This document shows, in pieces, positions 51,387-60,140 of a stretch of 64,000 nt of DNA. Position 1 is the first letter of the stretch, and every line of letters begins with the position of its first letter. The notes under the pieces are model-generated. The model did not search any database, was not told the DNA's origin, and worked only from the letters and a program-made list of their open reading frames with translations. The translations under genes and the position numbers were made by a program. The DNA comes from Tautonia marina. Its GTDB lineage: Bacteria > Planctomycetota > Planctomycetia > Isosphaerales > Isosphaeraceae. Where the stretch lies: positions 140,526 to 204,525 of the forward strand of contig NZ_WEZF01000013.1 in the NCBI RefSeq assembly GCF_009177065.1, written 5' to 3'.

Positions 51387-53069
51387 TCAGAAGCCCGGCT
51401 GGCAGAAGCAGCAGGAGGAAAGGACCACGTCGGCCTCCTTCCAGACCTCCTCCCACTGAGCGCGAACCTGCTTCGCCTCGTCATTTTTCTCCTGGAATTC
51501 GAGCGCCTGCATCAGGCCGAACAGGGCCCAGCCGTTATGAGGGTGCTGGTTGAGGTCGTCCCGGCACACCTGCTCGGCCTCGGCGAAGCGGCCCGACTGG
51601 AGCAAGGCCGCGGCCAGGGCGTGCCGAACCGGCTGGATCCAGTCGGGGGGCTCAGAGTAGCGCAAAAGGTCCTGCAAGCGAGCCCCTTCGCGGAGGGCGG
51701 CGAACGCCTCATCCTCCTGGCCATCCCGGTAGAGGATCTCGCCTCGCATCAACTGCTCTCCCACGGCCAGCAGGTCGGCGGCGGCGTTGTTGCCGAAGAT
51801 CGCGTCTTCGGGAACGCTGTCGCGGGCTCGCAGGAAGAGCGCCTGCTCGGCCTTCGCCTCCTCGACCCGATCGAGTGCCGCGAACGAGACGGCCCGAGCG
51901 TAATGCCACAGGGCCCGAGCGATCGGGAAGGCGGAATCAGGCTCGGGAGCGGCCAGGATCTCCTCCCAGCGGCCGAAGCGCATCCGAACTTCGAGCGGCA
52001 TGGCCAGATAGCCGTCGGCGATGCTCGCGTGCTCGATCGCCCAGGCTTCGGGCATCAGGGTCATCATCTCGTCGATGGCGTCGATCGCCACCTGGCTCTT
52101 GCCGCGCATCATGGCCGCATAGGCGAGCATGTGATAATTATGAGCGATGTACAGCCCATAAAACCCCGGATCGGGTCGGAAGGCCAGGAACACGCGGTCG
52201 GCCTCGATCGCCTTCCGATTCGCCTCCTCGGCCTTCGCCCAGTGGCCGACTCGCACGTCGATATGCGACGGCATATGCACATTATGCGACAGCCCCGGCT
52301 GAAGATCGCGGAGCCGGTCGGCCGCCTCGATCGCGCGATCGGGCCGGGTTGACGCCTCAATCGCGTGAATATACAGGTGATTCCCCAGTGGGTGATCGGG
52401 GCACAACGCCAGCGATTCCTCAATCAGGGCCACGATCTCCTCGGTCCCCTCCTTCGGCTCCCCTTGCTGGGTGTAGAGATCCCACGGGTGAAGGTTCATG
52501 AGGCTTTCCGCCAATAAGGGCCCGAGGTCCGGGTCGTCCGGGTATTGCTCGCGCAAGGCCCGCATGGCCTCGGAATAGGCCCGATCGAGGGGCACGCGGT
52601 CTTCGGGAGGATCGAGCACGCAGCGCTCGGCCAGGGCGTCGATCAGGGCTCGCTCAAGGGTGCCGGCGCGGCTCTCCGGCGCCTTGGCCCGCTCGATCGC
52701 CTCGAACGCCACCTTGGCCTTCTCGTCATCAACCACCGGCAGGTTGATATGAGGCCCCTGCGCGTACGCCAGGCCCCACCAGGCCATCGCACACGCTGGG
52801 TCCAGCTCGGCCGCCTGGCGGAACGATCGCGCGGCCTCTTCCAGATTGAAGGCAAAGAGCAGGTTCAACCCCTGATCAAAATAGCGCTGCGCCTCGGGAG
52901 ACTCGGTGGTGACCTTCCGGGAATACGCCCCAATCCCCTCGATCAACGGCTCCCGATCCTTCTCCTCGCCTGCCCGCACTTGAGGCAGCGTCGGGGCCAA
53001 ACTGAACCCGGCCACCAGCAGCGGCAGCATTGCGCTTCGAACCATTCTCCACCCGATTGCGAAAGTCAT
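51387..53069 (-). CDS. Exported TPR-repeat protein with a C-terminal CCxC tail
   Basis: A 560-residue protein with a signal peptide (AMLPLLVAGFSLAPTLPQVRA) and TPR-type helical repeats across most of its length (YFDQGLNLLFAFNLEEAARS is the first clear one). Two conserved His-rich segments, NHLYIHAIEAS and NVHMPSHIDVR, and the C-terminal SSCCFCQPGF are shared with a family of planctomycete and proteobacterial TPR proteins of unknown function; the pattern suggests metal or heme binding. GAAGGAA is upstream of the ATG at 53069. It is divergent in spacing from, and 236 bp downstream of, the ternary operon, and probably has its own promoter. Confidence 0.78.
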   Translation of the reverse strand: MTFAIGWRMVRSAMLPLLVAGFSLAPTLPQVRAGEEKDREPLIEGIGAYSRKVTTESPEAQRYFDQGLNLLFAFNLEEAARSFRQAAELDPACAMAWWGLAYAQGPHINLPVVDDEKAKVAFEAIERAKAPESRAGTLERALIDALAERCVLDPPEDRVPLDRAYSEAMRALREQYPDDPDLGPLLAESLMNLHPWDLYTQQGEPKEGTEEIVALIEESLALCPDHPLGNHLYIHAIEASTRPDRAIEAADRLRDLQPGLSHNVHMPSHIDVRVGHWAKAEEANRKAIEADRVFLAFRPDPGFYGLYIAHNYHMLAYAAMMRGKSQVAIDAIDEMMTLMPEAWAIEHASIADGYLAMPLEVRMRFGRWEEILAAPEPDSAFPIARALWHYARAVSFAALDRVEEAKAEQALFLRARDSVPEDAIFGNNAAADLLAVGEQLMRGEILYRDGQEDEAFAALREGARLQDLLRYSEPPDWIQPVRHALAAALLQSGRFAEAEQVCRDDLNQHPHNGWALFGLMQALEFQEKNDEAKQVRAQWEEVWKEADVVLSSCCFCQPGF

Positions 53070-53102
53070 CGTCCAAGGTTCCTTCTAGGGAGAGGGGGGA
53101 AC

Positions 53103-53132
53103 GCACAAAAGGCTTCAAGGACTCTTTTGTGC
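53103..53132. promoter_or_regulatory. Perfect 9-bp dyad upstream of the TPR gene
   Basis: GCACAAAAG and CTTTTGTGC are perfect complements around a 12-nt loop, 34 bp upstream of the TPR start and 174 bp downstream of the last gene of the ternary operon. It could be an operator, a 5' leader hairpin or the operon's terminator. Confidence 0.45.
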
Positions 53133-53305
53133 CGTCACACGTTGATCCATCGCGGCGGCTTGCAACATTCACCGCTCCGGATCGAGATTTCCTCTTGTGT
53201 CAGACATCTCAAAAGCACTTCGGAATTGCCAGCAAAAATGCGTCATGCTCTTCCCAAAATGTTGAAATCCATTTGACTCGCCCCGACCTGCCAACCCTTC
53301 ACGGG

Positions 53306-56134
53306 TCAGGTCGATGGCCAGGCCACGCGTTCGGCCTGACCCTCGGCAAGGATCACGACCAGCTCTCCCGTCCGGGGGCTCGGCGCGGCGGCCAGCGCGG
53401 GCCTGAGGGAAACCGGCGTCGAAGACCGACGAGACACGCGCCCCCCCTCTGCCCGAAACCAGGTCACCGACGCATCGCAAACGCCGGCCACCAGGCCCGA
53501 GGGGGTCAGCGCGGCCGCTCGGGCCTCTTCGTCGAGAGGGGATGACCAAGTGGTCGACACAAGACCCTTCAAATCAAACACCGTTTGATACAACCGTCCA
53601 TGTTCTCCAATGCCGACGAGCTTCAGCACCCGGTGCCCCTGACACCGCATCGAGACTCGCAAAGGGCCAGGCAACGCCCCGTGTACCTTCGACGCAGGGG
53701 CCCAGGGAATCGGCAGGTGGTCGATCGGCCCGATCTCGGTCGCCAGCAAGGCCCACGAGTCGGCGGGGCCGAGCTCCAGCAAGGTCGTCGCATCGTCTCC
53801 TCCGTCAATCGGAGGCAAAAGCAGGGCCGAGCCGGGGGGGCCGCCCTCACCGTCGGGTCCGGGCTCGGTGTCTCGGGGGATCTCGGTCCAGGGGGTCAAC
53901 GACGCTCCCCGCAAGAGCAGGTAGCGCCGGCCGTCCCAGAGGCCGACCGACCCGATCGAGTCGGACACCGCCGGCACGAGGAACGGCGGATACTCCGTCG
54001 ATCGACACGTCTCGGTTCTCCCCTCGATCATCGCGTACGAGCCGTCCGGCCGCTTCGAATACGAGGCGAGCACCGTTCGGCTGGTGCTTCGATCGTGCCA
54101 GAGCACGACCAGCAACCTCCCCGAACCGTCGACCGCCAGCGAGGCAACCGGCATCGCGTACCGCCCGACCCGAGCGGTCTGTCCCGTCTCCAGGTCGACT
54201 TGCACCACCTCTCCCCTGGCATTGCCGACAAAGGCCAGGCCCACCCCCTCGGCCACGGCGGTACTGGTCAACGGCCCGTCGGCAATCCGGAAGGTTCGGC
54301 TCGGCCGGGGCCGTTCGGGAGCGGCGCCGGAGGTCCGGAAACCCCGCGATTGGACGGCGTACTCGGCGTCTCGGATCAGGTCGGCCGACCATTGCCGGGC
54401 CGGGCCGAAGACCTTCGAGACGATCCCGGGCACGGCCCCTTCGGCCTCGACCCGCTGCCGGAGCTTGCCGGCCAGGCCCATCACGGCCCGGTCGCGCAAG
54501 ACGTCTCGCCAGGGGGTCAGCATCTCCTGATCGGCCAGCACGGCCAGTTCGTTGTAAAAGCGAGACGCCTCGGACTCCAGACCGGGGGGAGCGAACAGCG
54601 CATCGGCCTCGTCAACCAGCCCCCGGAGCCTCGTTCCGTCTCCCGATTCGGCAATCGCCCTCGCCAGTTCGAGGGCGCAGCCGATCGCGTTCGGCCAGGG
54701 TCTCGCCTTCCAGCCGATTTCGAACCGAGCCAGGGCCAGGTCGGGCCGCTCGGCGCGCGATCGGAGCAACATTCCGGCCTTCAGATGGTCCCCTTCCTGC
54801 TCGACGATTCGATCGGCCGCCAGAACGTAGGCCGCCAGTGCCTCGTCGGGTTCGCCGAGGCGGGTGAACAGATCCCCCAGCCGCTCGAAGTCCTCGGTCG
54901 ATCGGTACAGATCGATCGCGCGGTCGAACTCCCCGGCCGCCTCGAAGGCCCGAGCGGCGGCGGCCCGATCTCCCAGCTTTTCCAGATAAATCAAGGCCGC
55001 GTCCCGCGCCAGCCCCCCTTGCATCAAGACGCCGGCGGCCAGGCGATCCTCGTGCAGCAGCTTCGCGTAGATGAAGGCGGCCCGCCGGAAGTCTCCCCGA
55101 CGCTCGGCATCCTGCGCGGCCCGGTGATACTCCCGAATCAACTCCTGTTGAACGTCGATCCCCCCGAACCAGATGCTCGACGAGTCCCCTCGACCTCCCG
55201 AGAAGGCGTTGCCGAGGATCTCGGCCAACGAGTACCGCGGCTCTCGATCCGGCAAGTCGGCCGATCCGGCAATCGAGGTCCCGCGATCGGTCCCCTTGCC
55301 GATCGGCAAGGCGCGGCGGAGGGCTCGCTCGACGTTCCCCTCGCGGAACTCGCGGAGCAGGTCGCGCAACGCCATCTCCTGCTTGCCAAAGAGCGATTCG
55401 CCCAGCCTCGGAGCCATCTGAAGGGCCGTCGCGGCCCACCTCGCCCCCAGGCCGGCCAGGCCTTGCGATCCCAGAGCCCGGCCCAGCCGCATCATCCCCC
55501 GCCCTGCCCCCAGCGCCGCCCCTCCGAGCAATCGACGAGCCCCGCCCGTGTCCTCGGGCCTCGGGGCTTCGGTGGCGATCTCGCCTGCTTCGGGATCGAT
55601 CGGCGATCCGGCGTCGATCCCTCCTGCCCCGTCGATCGGCTCAAACGTCACCTCGACCAGGCGATCGGCCAGGCGAGGCCCCTCGGGAAGGGCTTCCCAG
55701 GCCCCGCCCCCCGATCGGTCCACCGTCACCAGGTCGGCCATCCCGAGCGGTCGGGCCGGGTCAAACTCCAGGACGAGCCCTCCCGGCAAAAGCACGAGAC
55801 CGACGGCTCGGGTCATCCCCTGCAACTCGTCGTCGAGCAACGCCGGGCTCAGCTCGGCATCGACCGGCACGAAGAGCGCTCGGCCTTGCTTCCGCAAGCG
55901 GATCCCCCCCGGCACGATCGGCCGGATCTCCCCGAGCGATCCGGCCGTCACCAAGACACCGCCGGCCACCGCGAAGACTCGGGCCGACCCCGGCCGCTCG
56001 CGTTCCAGCTCCGCCAGCAAGGTCAGGGCCGCCATCGTCGCGCCACTCCCCGACAGCACCACCGCCTCGGCCGGCGCCATCTTCGGTCGGCGTTTCAGGC
56101 GGATCGGCAAGTGAAGGGTCGGAGGCTCGCTCAT
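53306..56134 (-). CDS. bpX-type beta-propeller protein with TPR region (ternary system)
   Basis: A 942-residue soluble protein, last gene of the MoxR operon. Residues 1-170 form a small alpha/beta module with VVLSGSGATMAALTLLAE; about 195-260 is Gly/Ala-rich and helical. About 345-560 are TPR-like helices (GDFRRAAFIYAKLLHE and GEFDRAIDLYRS). About 608-942 form a beta-propeller (LAFVGNARGEVVQVDLETG and repeated strands). The order and context fit the bpX propeller of MoxR-vWA-propeller ternary systems, where the propeller is thought to recognise a target. It starts 10 bp after the stop of the vWA protein, so translation is tightly coupled. No signal peptide; cytoplasmic. The role is inferred from context. 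Confidence 0.75.
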   Translation of the reverse strand: MSEPPTLHLPIRLKRRPKMAPAEAVVLSGSGATMAALTLLAELERERPGSARVFAVAGGVLVTAGSLGEIRPIVPGGIRLRKQGRALFVPVDAELSPALLDDELQGMTRAVGLVLLPGGLVLEFDPARPLGMADLVTVDRSGGGAWEALPEGPRLADRLVEVTFEPIDGAGGIDAGSPIDPEAGEIATEAPRPEDTGGARRLLGGAALGAGRGMMRLGRALGSQGLAGLGARWAATALQMAPRLGESLFGKQEMALRDLLREFREGNVERALRRALPIGKGTDRGTSIAGSADLPDREPRYSLAEILGNAFSGGRGDSSSIWFGGIDVQQELIREYHRAAQDAERRGDFRRAAFIYAKLLHEDRLAAGVLMQGGLARDAALIYLEKLGDRAAAARAFEAAGEFDRAIDLYRSTEDFERLGDLFTRLGEPDEALAAYVLAADRIVEQEGDHLKAGMLLRSRAERPDLALARFEIGWKARPWPNAIGCALELARAIAESGDGTRLRGLVDEADALFAPPGLESEASRFYNELAVLADQEMLTPWRDVLRDRAVMGLAGKLRQRVEAEGAVPGIVSKVFGPARQWSADLIRDAEYAVQSRGFRTSGAAPERPRPSRTFRIADGPLTSTAVAEGVGLAFVGNARGEVVQVDLETGQTARVGRYAMPVASLAVDGSGRLLVVLWHDRSTSRTVLASYSKRPDGSYAMIEGRTETCRSTEYPPFLVPAVSDSIGSVGLWDGRRYLLLRGASLTPWTEIPRDTEPGPDGEGGPPGSALLLPPIDGGDDATTLLELGPADSWALLATEIGPIDHLPIPWAPASKVHGALPGPLRVSMRCQGHRVLKLVGIGEHGRLYQTVFDLKGLVSTTWSSPLDEEARAAALTPSGLVAGVCDASVTWFRAEGGRVSRRSSTPVSLRPALAAAPSPRTGELVVILAEGQAERVAWPST

Positions 56135-56144
56135 GGTTGACTCG

Positions 56145-59078
56145 TCAGGATGATGATGATGGCTTCACGGCAATCGGGCTCGACTGGGCGGCCATGCGGA
56201 GGGCCAGGGCCAGGCGATCCTCGGCCCCGGGGGTCGCGGCGGTTCCGGTCAAGCGAACGGAACCGAATCGAGACCCATCGGGCATCCAGGCGGCGAGCGA
56301 ACCGTGGGAAAAGGCGATCAAGGCAATCAGGGTCCCCGAGGCGTCGGCCAGGACGATCTGCCCAAGCGTGTCGACAACTGCCACCAGACCGAGCCCTCTT
56401 GCCGTCTCCGCGAAGCGATTCGGGTCGTACCGGGCCCACGGAGGGAGATGCCCTGGAGTTGTCCTGGAGAGCCTCGACGAGGCCGGGCCGCCGCCTCGGA
56501 ACAGTTCCTGGAGCACGGTCTCCAGGTCTCCCCTGGCGAACCGCAACCCGAGCCGAGACCCACTCCACCAGATCAAGGCCGCATGAGGAGCCTCCTGGAG
56601 CAGCATCCAGTCGCGCCCAAGGCTGACCATCATCCGACTCCTGGGATCCCGGTGCCTTCTTCGCGTCGCCTGGGGCTCGCCGGGCGTTCGCAAGAGCAAG
56701 ACGGGGGCGACCTCTAGGGCGTAAACCGCGTAAGACGAGTCTTCGAAGCGTATGGCGACATGGCTTCCGTCCAGGGAAAGCGACAGCTCGCCCGGCTCTT
56801 TGGGCAGTTGGGCCTCCGGAACGATCGGAACCAGATCCGCCCCGAACTTCCGGAAGATCCACCAGCGGCCGTCGTTCGAGGCGTTCGCTCGGGCGTAAAT
56901 CGCCAGCGTCTGACCCCGGCAGAGGGCGCGCTCCAGGTGATGATCCTGGAGCAATGGGCGGCCTTCGGACACCGGTCGAAAGCGTCGCCAGGGCGGATCC
57001 ATGCCTTCGACCGCAATCGTGCCGCTCTCACGCCGCAGGCGAACCGACGGGCCGATCGCCGGGCTGGTGTCGTCGTCGTGCAGGACGACGAGGCGAGGAG
57101 GAGCCACGGACAGTTCCTCGATCCGTCGCAGGTCGCGGGCGAGGAACTCCGAGGCGCCGCGGTCCCGCGACGAGAACCGGACTCCCGTCCTCAGGTCGAG
57201 ATACCAGCACTCGGCCTCGCCCCGGACGATCAGGGCGTGCGACTCTCTCAGGTAGAACCAGGTCCGGATGCGCTCGGTTGAGAGAGAGCTGACGAACACC
57301 CGGACCCGTCGGGCCACCAGGTCGTAATGAACGGCCACCGGCCTGCCCGCCTCGCCGATCCGGCCGAGGACGACGAACCCGCCGGCCACGCCGATCATCG
57401 CGTCGGCCTCGCGGACCACCTCCCCCCCGGCGAATCCGCGGGGCAGCGACTCATGCAAGGATCGGTTCAGCCGCCAGAGGTGCGGCACGCCCAGCTTGCC
57501 GATCGCGGCGAACCACTCTCCCGAGGCGTCGAAGGCAAACAGCGGCTCCTCGCTCCTCGGGGCGTTCGCAACGGCCGGGGAGAGCCGGAACGGAAAGCCG
57601 ATCGGCTCCACGTCGCCGGCCCAGGAGCCGGGCGGCGGGTTCCTCGGGCCTCGTTTCCTTGGTTCGGGCAGCGACGGGGCCGCGTCGACCGGGTCGGCCC
57701 GGAAGCGCGACAGGACGACCGGCCGACCACGACGGACCTCGGCCAGTTGCACCTCTCGCTGATCGTTCACGAGCACGGCAAAGAGCCGGTCCCCCTCGGC
57801 AAGGCCCCGGGCGGTGGCCTCAATGGCCGGCTCGTCCAGGGTTCTCGGGTGGGTGAGCAAGACCAGATCGCGCCTCGGGTGACCTCCTTCGTTCACGACG
57901 GAGTCGAGCAAAGGCTTCGGATGGGGCGACAGTTCGCTCGCTTCGAGCAAGGTGGCCAGTTTCTCCGGGTCGCATCGCATCGGGTCGATCCGCCTCGTGG
58001 GATCGCTCGACACGCCCAGCAGCAACCGCTTCCCTCGGCGATCGGCCAGGCCGGCCAGAGCCACGACCGCCGCGGCCAGGACCGTGCGAACCCCTCCCCA
58101 GGTTCGGACTCCCTGGTCGAGCAGCACGACCAGGGTTTCCGACTCCTCCGCGTGCGGTTCCTCGCGCTGATAGTACAGCAGCTCCCGCTCGGCGAAGCGG
58201 CGAACGAACTCCTCGGCGTCGATCGCCAGTTGGCTGAGCAAGAGGCGCTCGGGGGCCCCTCGGTTGGCCAGGTCGGCATAGCCTCCGGTCGGCAAGGTTT
58301 CGATCGATCGGCGGCGAGGGGGCAAGGCCAGAGCCCCGACCAGGCGGTCAATCAGCAGGGCCGACGCCGAAAGCCTCGGACGCTCCAGCAAGGGCTCCAG
58401 CGCCGATCGGTAGGTCCGAGGCCGATCCTGCTCGATCCGATCGGCCAGCCCTTCGGCGTCTTGCTCCGGGCCTCGACCGACGCGCAACCAGTGGCGAATC
58501 GCCTCCGGCCGCTGGCGGATCAGGCGATCGAGCACCAGGCGCTCGAACTCGGCCGGGGCCATCGGCGGATCGTCCAGGGGGATGGCGGGGGAGCCTCCTC
58601 GCCCCCTGAGCGCGGCCCCGCCCGACCCTTGCAACCCGATGTCGGCGTGCCGATCCCCTCCCATCGAGGCGATCTCGACCACGGCTCCGGCCGTCAACGT
58701 CAGGCAAACGGCCTCGATCTCGGGCGGATCGGGCAACGAGGGGACCCCTTCGCAGAGCATCGCGCAGAAGGCTCCGGCGTTGCGGTGCGGGCGGCCGAGC
58801 ACGCTGAAGGCGCCGGGCAGGTCCATCGGGAAGGGATCGGCGTCGTTGAGGGTCAACGGACCTCGGAGCAGGAGATGCATCAGGTGCAGCAGATGCGCGA
58901 AGTGAATCGGGGCGCGTCCCGTTGCGAAACCGTCGAGAAACAGCGACAGCTCTCGGCTGAACACGAACGTCTTGCCGTCGGGAAACTCCAGGGCCTCTCC
59001 CGCGACCGACCACCGCAGGCCGCCGAGCCATCTCGCGTACGCTTCCGGAAGTTGCAGGTAGGTGTCGGCCGGGATCAT
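56145..59078 (-). CDS. vWA-domain and beta-propeller fusion protein (ternary system)
   Basis: A 977-residue cytoplasmic protein. Residues 1-310 form an N-terminal helical region (SIETLPTGGYADLANRG near its end). A vWA-like domain begins at ETLVVLLDQGVRTWGG, but the MIDAS motif DxSxS is replaced by Asp321-Gln-Gly, so metal binding is doubtful. From about 493 on the protein is a beta-propeller with repeated read-outs (LFAFDASGEWFAAIGKLG and SLSLDGSHVAIRFEDSSYAV). MoxR ATPases typically act on vWA partners. The ATG at 59078 overlaps the stop of the upstream gene as ATGA, a sign of translational coupling. A much longer frame reaching 59663 is overlapped by the upstream gene and has no start support. 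Confidence 0.8.
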   Translation of the reverse strand: MIPADTYLQLPEAYARWLGGLRWSVAGEALEFPDGKTFVFSRELSLFLDGFATGRAPIHFAHLLHLMHLLLRGPLTLNDADPFPMDLPGAFSVLGRPHRNAGAFCAMLCEGVPSLPDPPEIEAVCLTLTAGAVVEIASMGGDRHADIGLQGSGGAALRGRGGSPAIPLDDPPMAPAEFERLVLDRLIRQRPEAIRHWLRVGRGPEQDAEGLADRIEQDRPRTYRSALEPLLERPRLSASALLIDRLVGALALPPRRRSIETLPTGGYADLANRGAPERLLLSQLAIDAEEFVRRFAERELLYYQREEPHAEESETLVVLLDQGVRTWGGVRTVLAAAVVALAGLADRRGKRLLLGVSSDPTRRIDPMRCDPEKLATLLEASELSPHPKPLLDSVVNEGGHPRRDLVLLTHPRTLDEPAIEATARGLAEGDRLFAVLVNDQREVQLAEVRRGRPVVLSRFRADPVDAAPSLPEPRKRGPRNPPPGSWAGDVEPIGFPFRLSPAVANAPRSEEPLFAFDASGEWFAAIGKLGVPHLWRLNRSLHESLPRGFAGGEVVREADAMIGVAGGFVVLGRIGEAGRPVAVHYDLVARRVRVFVSSLSTERIRTWFYLRESHALIVRGEAECWYLDLRTGVRFSSRDRGASEFLARDLRRIEELSVAPPRLVVLHDDDTSPAIGPSVRLRRESGTIAVEGMDPPWRRFRPVSEGRPLLQDHHLERALCRGQTLAIYARANASNDGRWWIFRKFGADLVPIVPEAQLPKEPGELSLSLDGSHVAIRFEDSSYAVYALEVAPVLLLRTPGEPQATRRRHRDPRSRMMVSLGRDWMLLQEAPHAALIWWSGSRLGLRFARGDLETVLQELFRGGGPASSRLSRTTPGHLPPWARYDPNRFAETARGLGLVAVVDTLGQIVLADASGTLIALIAFSHGSLAAWMPDGSRFGSVRLTGTAATPGAEDRLALALRMAAQSSPIAVKPSSSS

Positions 59079-59893
59079 CGCGCCCCCCCCTTCCCTGTTC
59101 CTTCCCCAGCGTCCGGGCCGAGCATCCGGGTCTCGATCCCGGCCATCCTCCGAACCGCCCCTCGTGAGACAACCGACAGGCAACGCTCCGGAACGACCTC
59201 GACGCTCCCCTCCGGATGAATCAACGCCAGGTCCTCGTCTTGAAGCCCGATGGCCTCGACCAGCATCGGCTCGGGCAACGGCGGTTCGGGCCGGAAACCG
59301 ATCGGCACGAGCACTCGGACTCCCCAGAATCGGCCGAGGCCGATGATCGGCGGCAACCGATCGCCGATCAGCAGCACCCGATCTCCCGATCGGCTCCCTC
59401 GAAGCCCCCGCAATCGGGCCGTCGGCGCCTGATCGACCCAGGGCAAGAGGGCCTCGATCGCCACCATCACCGCCGTCGCCCTCCGCTCGCGGTCGTCTCG
59501 AACCAGGCGAAGCCGGGCCGGCTCGACGACCGGCACGGGGGCCGTTCCTCGAATCGCTTCCGGCACCAGAACCCGATCCAGGGGCCAGCCCCAATCCCGG
59601 CGCTCGATCCCCTCCGGAGGCCCTTGCCCGAACTCCGGCACGCGACGACCGACCCGATACCAATGCCCCCCTTCCCCGATCCTCGCAAAGACGACCCCCG
59701 AAACCGGCAGCAACGCCTCGACCACCTCGTCCCGCTGGGTTCGATCCGGAGGAGGCTCCCAGGCCACCCAGACCCGTTCCTCTTCTCTTTCCCCATCAGC
59801 CTGCACCCTCACGTCCGACCGACCGCGCAATCCCGCCAGCGCCGCCAGGTCCGATCGCCCGATCCGGGCCACCCGAACCCCCTCCAGCGGCAT
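59075..59893 (-). CDS. Ternary-system accessory protein (possibly bpX2-like)
   Basis: A 272-residue soluble protein without recognised enzymatic motifs. It has beta-strand-rich character throughout (VRVARIGRSDLAALAG near the start, VWVAWEPPPDRTQRD, HWYRVGRRVPEFGQGPPEG, LLIGDRLPPIIGLGRFWGV). In position and composition it matches one of the small accessory families (bpX2 is my best guess) that accompany MoxR-vWA-propeller operons. The ATG at 59893 has AGGATGAG upstream; an ATG at 59932 would add 13 residues without a ribosome site. Its stop overlaps the next start. Confidence 0.6.
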   Translation of the reverse strand: MPLEGVRVARIGRSDLAALAGLRGRSDVRVQADGEREEERVWVAWEPPPDRTQRDEVVEALLPVSGVVFARIGEGGHWYRVGRRVPEFGQGPPEGIERRDWGWPLDRVLVPEAIRGTAPVPVVEPARLRLVRDDRERRATAVMVAIEALLPWVDQAPTARLRGLRGSRSGDRVLLIGDRLPPIIGLGRFWGVRVLVPIGFRPEPPLPEPMLVEAIGLQDEDLALIHPEGSVEVVPERCLSVVSRGAVRRMAGIETRMLGPDAGEGTGKGGAR

Positions 59894-60012
59894 CGACTCA
59901 TCCTGCTGCAACGTGGCGGAAGAACGTTTCATAAGCCGTTCAACGGTGCAAGGTCGTGGTAAGTCTCCATCCCTTCGTTTGAGCCGTTCCCGAGAGCGTA
60001 TCGAGGACCGCG

Positions 60013-60068
60013 GCCCCCCTCACCCGGCCCGCGGCCTCCTTCTTCCCCGCAAGCGGGGGCGAGGGGGC
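60013..60068. repeat. Intergenic palindromic element inside the MoxR operon
   Basis: Outer arms GCCCCCCTC and GAGGGGGC enclose an inner stem CCCCGC-AA-GCGGGG. It lies in the 247-bp gap between the MoxR gene and the accessory gene. It shares the CCCCTC/CCCCGC theme with the hairpin at 24863-24908 and resembles dispersed REP- or ERIC-like intergenic elements. It could attenuate transcription into the distal genes. Confidence 0.6.
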
Positions 60069-60140
60069 TCTCCTCGCTCTCGGAAGCCGCTCGAAGACCG
60101 AATCGATCGGGAAGCGTCTTGGCAACGATCAAGCATCTTC

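Noticed and set aside
53585..56140. 851-codon open frame on the plus strand opposite the bpX propeller gene
   Set aside because: The translation is rich in Arg, Gln, Gly and Pro, with no domain or signal peptide, while the minus strand gives a coherent TPR-propeller protein. Antisense frames stay open in high-GC DNA.
57327..59219. 630-codon plus-strand open frame
   Set aside because: Antisense to the vWA-propeller gene; composition is Gln/Arg/Gly-rich.
59079..59663. N-terminal extension of the vWA gene up to 59663
   Set aside because: It is entirely overlapped by the accessory gene, is Arg/Gly-rich, and the ATGA overlap at 59075-59078 gives a far better start.
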